64,000 bases of DNA from Embiotoca jacksoni. Lineage: Eukaryota; Chordata; Actinopteri; Embiotocidae. Shown here piece after piece: positions 61,201 to 64,000 of this stretch. The stretch is from assembly GCA_022577435.1 (NCBI GenBank), contig JAKOON010000066.1, forward strand, positions 1,514,183-1,578,182, written 5' to 3'. Position 1 is the stretch's first letter; each line of letters opens with the position of its first letter. Position numbers and translations under genes: made by a program. The notes beneath the pieces are model-generated. The model was not told the origin of the DNA and searched no databases. It saw only the letters and a list, made by a program, of their open reading frames with translations.

Positions 61201-64000
61201 GCCTAATGTAAAACTGCATCACAGCGCCACGGCTTAAACTAAGTGTTTACAAACAAGTTTCATACTCAGAACTTTGACAAATGGGATACACTGCATGGAC
61301 AAAGTGGTTTCAAGTCACTTTGTGTGGACAATTTCACAGGAAACACAATATTTCAAAAACAGCCTTATCTCAGTGAGAGAAGCTCAAAAACAGCATAAAA
61401 CTACTTTACAGTGCCAGGGCTTAAACTAAGTGTTTACTGAGCAGTTTCCTACTCAGAACGATGGCAAATGGGATACACTACATGGCCAAAGTGTTTTCAA
61501 GTCACTTTGTGTGGACAATTTCACAGGAAACACAATATTTCAAAAACAGCCTTATCTCAGCGAGAGAAGCTCAAAAACAGCATAAAACTGCTTTACAGTG
61601 CCAGTGTTTAAACTAAGTGTTTACTAAACAGTTTCCTACTCAGAACGATGACAAATGGGATACACTACATGGCCAAAGTGTTTTCAAGTCACTTTGTGTG
61701 GACAATTTCACAGGAAACACAATATTTCAAAAACAGCCTTATCTCAGTGAGAAAAGCTCAAAAACAGCATAAAACTGGTTTACAGTGCCGGGGCTTAAAC
61801 TAAGTGTTTACTAAACAGTTTCCTACTTAGAATGATGGCAAATGGGATACACTACATAGCCAAAGTGTTTTCAAGGCACTTTGTGTGGACAATTTCACAG
61901 GAAACACAATATTTCAAAAACAGCCTTATCTCAGCGAGAGAAGCTCAAAAACAGCATAAAATGGCTTTACAGTGCCAGGGCTTAAACTAAGTGTTTACTA
62001 AGCAGTTTGCTACTCAGATCGATGGCAAATGGGATACACTACATGGCCAAAGTGTTTTCAAGTCACTTTGTGTGGACAATTTCACAGGAAACACAATATT
62101 TCAAAAACAGCCTTATCTCAGCGAGAGAAGCTCAAAAACAGCATAAAACGGCTTTACAGTGACAGGGCTTAAACTAAGTTTTTACAAAGCAGTTTCATAC
62201 TCAGAACGATGGCAAATGGGATACACTACATGGCCAAAGTGTTTTCAAGTCACTTTGTGTGGACAATTTCACAGGAAACACAATATTTCAAAAACAGCCT
62301 TATCTCAGTGAGAGAAGCTCAAAAACAGCATAAAACTGCATATTAATGCCACGGCTTAAACTAAGTGTTTACTGAGCAGTTTCCTACTCAGAACGATGGC
62401 AAATGGGATACACTACATGGCCAAAGTGTTTTCAAGTCACTTTGTGTGGACAATTTCACAGGAAACACAATGTTTCAAAAACAGCCTTATCTCAGCGATA
62501 GAAGCTCAAAAACAGCATAAAACTGCATTACAGTGCCACGGCTTAAACTAAGTGTTTCTGAACAAATTTCTTCAACAGCAAATGGGATACACTGCATGGC
62601 CAATGTGGCTTCACTTTGTGTCTGCAATTAGACAGAAAACAGCATTTCAAGTCTCACTTTCTCAGCCTAATGTAAAACTGCATCACAGCGCCACGGCTTA
62701 AACTAAGTGTTTACAAACAAGTTTCATACTCAGAACTTTGGCAAATGGGATACACTGCATGGACAAAGTGGTTTCAAGTCACTTTGTGTGGACAATTTCA
62801 CAGGAAACACAATATTTCAAAAACAGCCTTTTCTCAGTGAGAGAAGCTCAAATACAGCATAAAACTACATATTAATGCCACGGCTTAAACTAAGTGTTTA
62901 CTGAGCAGTTTCCTACTCAGATCGATGGCAAATGGGATACACTACATGGCCAAAGTGTTTTCAAGTCACTTTGTGTGGACAATTTCACAGGAAACACAAT
63001 GTTTCAAAAACAGCCTTATCTCAGCGATAGAAGCTCAAAAACAGCATAAAACTGCATTACAGTGCCACGGCTTAAACTAAGTGTTTCTGAACAAATTTCT
63101 TCAACAGCAAATGGGATACACTGCATGGCCAATGTGGCTTCACTTTGTGTCTGCAATTAGACAGAAAACAGCATTTCAAGTCTCACTTTCTCAGCCTAAT
63201 GTAAAACTGCATCACAGCGCCACGGCTTAAACTAAGTGTTTACAAACAAGTTTCATACTCAGAACTTTGGCAAATGGGATACACTGCATGGACAAAGTGG
63301 TTTCAAGTCACTTTGTGTGGACAATTTCACAGGAAACACAATATTTCAAAAACAGCCTTATCTCAGTGAGAGAAGCTCAAAAACAGCATAAAACTACTTT
63401 ACAGTGCCAGGGCTTAAACTAAGTGTTTACTGAGCAGTTTCCTACTCAGAACGATGGGATACACTACATGGCCAAAGTGTTTTCAAGGCACTTTGTGTGG
63501 ACAATTTCACAGGAAACACAATATTTCAAAAACAGCCTTATCTCAGTGAGAGAAGCTCAAAAACAGCATAAAACTACTTTACAGTGCCAGGGCTTAAACT
63601 AAGTGTTTACTAAACAGTTTCCTACTCAGAACGATGGCAAATGGGATACACTACATGGCCAAAGTGTTTTCAAGTCACTTTGTGTGGACAATTTCACAGG
63701 AAACACAATATTTCAAAAACAGCCTTATCTCAGCGAGAGAAGCTCAAAAACAGCATAAAACTGCTTTACAGTGCCAGTGTTTAAACTAAGTGTTTACTAA
63801 ACAGTTTCCTACTCAGAACGATGGCAAATGGGATACACTACATGGCCAAAGTGTTTTCAAGTCACTTTGTGTGGACAATTTCACAGGAAACACAATATTT
63901 CAAAAACAGCCTTATCTCAGTGAGAGAAGCTCAAAAACAGCATAAAACTGCTTTACAGTGCCAGGGCTTAAACTAAGTGTTTACTAAACAGTTTCCTACT
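55201..64000 (+). repeat. More divergent satellite zone with ~3.49 kb higher-order repeat
   Basis: Monomers here differ from those to the left, with variants such as CATATTAATGCCACGG and TACATAGCC. The segment about 56,490-58,148 recurs at 59,979-61,637, offset 3,489 bp. The continuation 58,151-59,260 recurs offset 3,676 bp (3,489 plus one 187-bp monomer). Diverged 155-bp monomers occur five times, only here. Confidence 0.85.
57597..57751 (+). repeat. Diverged 155-bp satellite monomer (type D), first of five
   Basis: It begins AAGTGTTTCTGAACAAATTT and keeps only islands of the 187-bp consensus (AAATGGGATACACTGCATGG, CACTTTGTGT, GGCTTAAACTAAGTG). Further copies start at 58,874, 61,086, 62,550 and 63,079. 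Confidence 0.85.

Larger units (their letters stand above)
27796..64000 (+). repeat. Satellite array, 187-bp basic monomer, over 36 kb and continuing
   Basis: The landmark AAGTGTTTAC recurs every 187 bp in regular stretches, for example at 63,601, 63,788 and 63,975. All monomers are in the same orientation. Length variants are 257 bp (a partial monomer fused in), 152 bp (35-bp deletion), 131 bp (that deletion plus loss of 21 bp) and 155 bp (diverged type). The left edge is abrupt, at TACACTACTTTGCCAAAGTG. Short open frames of about 60-106 codons occur throughout but simply follow the repeat and are not genes. A centromeric or pericentromeric role is plausible from monomer length and higher-order structure, but unproven. 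Confidence 0.95.

Noticed and set aside
27796..64000. CRISPR array
   Set aside because: There are no short palindromic repeats with unique spacers. The repeats are long, contiguous and eukaryotic satellite in type.

Overview
The window looks like teleost (ray-finned fish) genomic DNA. The evidence is an immunoglobulin-superfamily receptor gene of fish type, DNA-transposon remnants of families widespread in fishes, CA/GT and AT microsatellites, and very high repeat content. I see no bacterial, plasmid or phage signature. Almost all of the window is tandem repeat at two scales.

Region 1 (1-24,098) is a head-to-tail array of a ~3.80 kb unit, on the minus strand for the gene. Each unit holds one intronless gene for a type I membrane receptor: signal peptide, four Ig-like domains, one transmembrane segment, and a short tail with an ITIM-like/Grb2-type tyrosine motif. 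Each also has a ~2.3 kb spacer with (GT)n, three ~20-bp repeats, (TA)n, an LTR-like segment and a DNA-transposon end. Copies A-F (A is cut by the window edge) carry the same single in-frame TAG at codon 164. The outermost copy G (22,259-23,698) lacks that stop, has a different single in-frame TGA at codon 84, and differs by about forty amino-acid replacements concentrated in the ectodomain. As read, none of the seven copies encodes the full-length receptor.

Region 2 (24,099-27,795) is the only largely single-copy stretch. It contains an AAT microsatellite, a G-rich minisatellite, a truncated Tc1-like element lacking its catalytic C-terminal motif, a short LINE-tail-like sequence, and no gene that I can recognise.

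Region 3 (27,796-64,000, running off the window) is a satellite array with a 187-bp basic monomer and length variants of 257, 152, 131 and 155 bp. From about 28 to 55 kb it is organised in higher-order repeats, the clearest being 1,919 bp made of ten monomers in fixed order, embedded in larger duplications. From about 55 kb rightwards it is more divergent and has its own ~3.49 kb higher-order repeat including a diverged 155-bp monomer. Monomer length and higher-order structure would suit a centromeric or pericentromeric satellite, but this is inference.

The most interesting points are the differently broken, replacement-rich Ig receptor copies with an in-frame minisatellite in a CDR1-like loop; the multi-level satellite architecture; and a local cluster of one-base insertions at 52.0-54.8 kb that may mark a consensus-quality problem.
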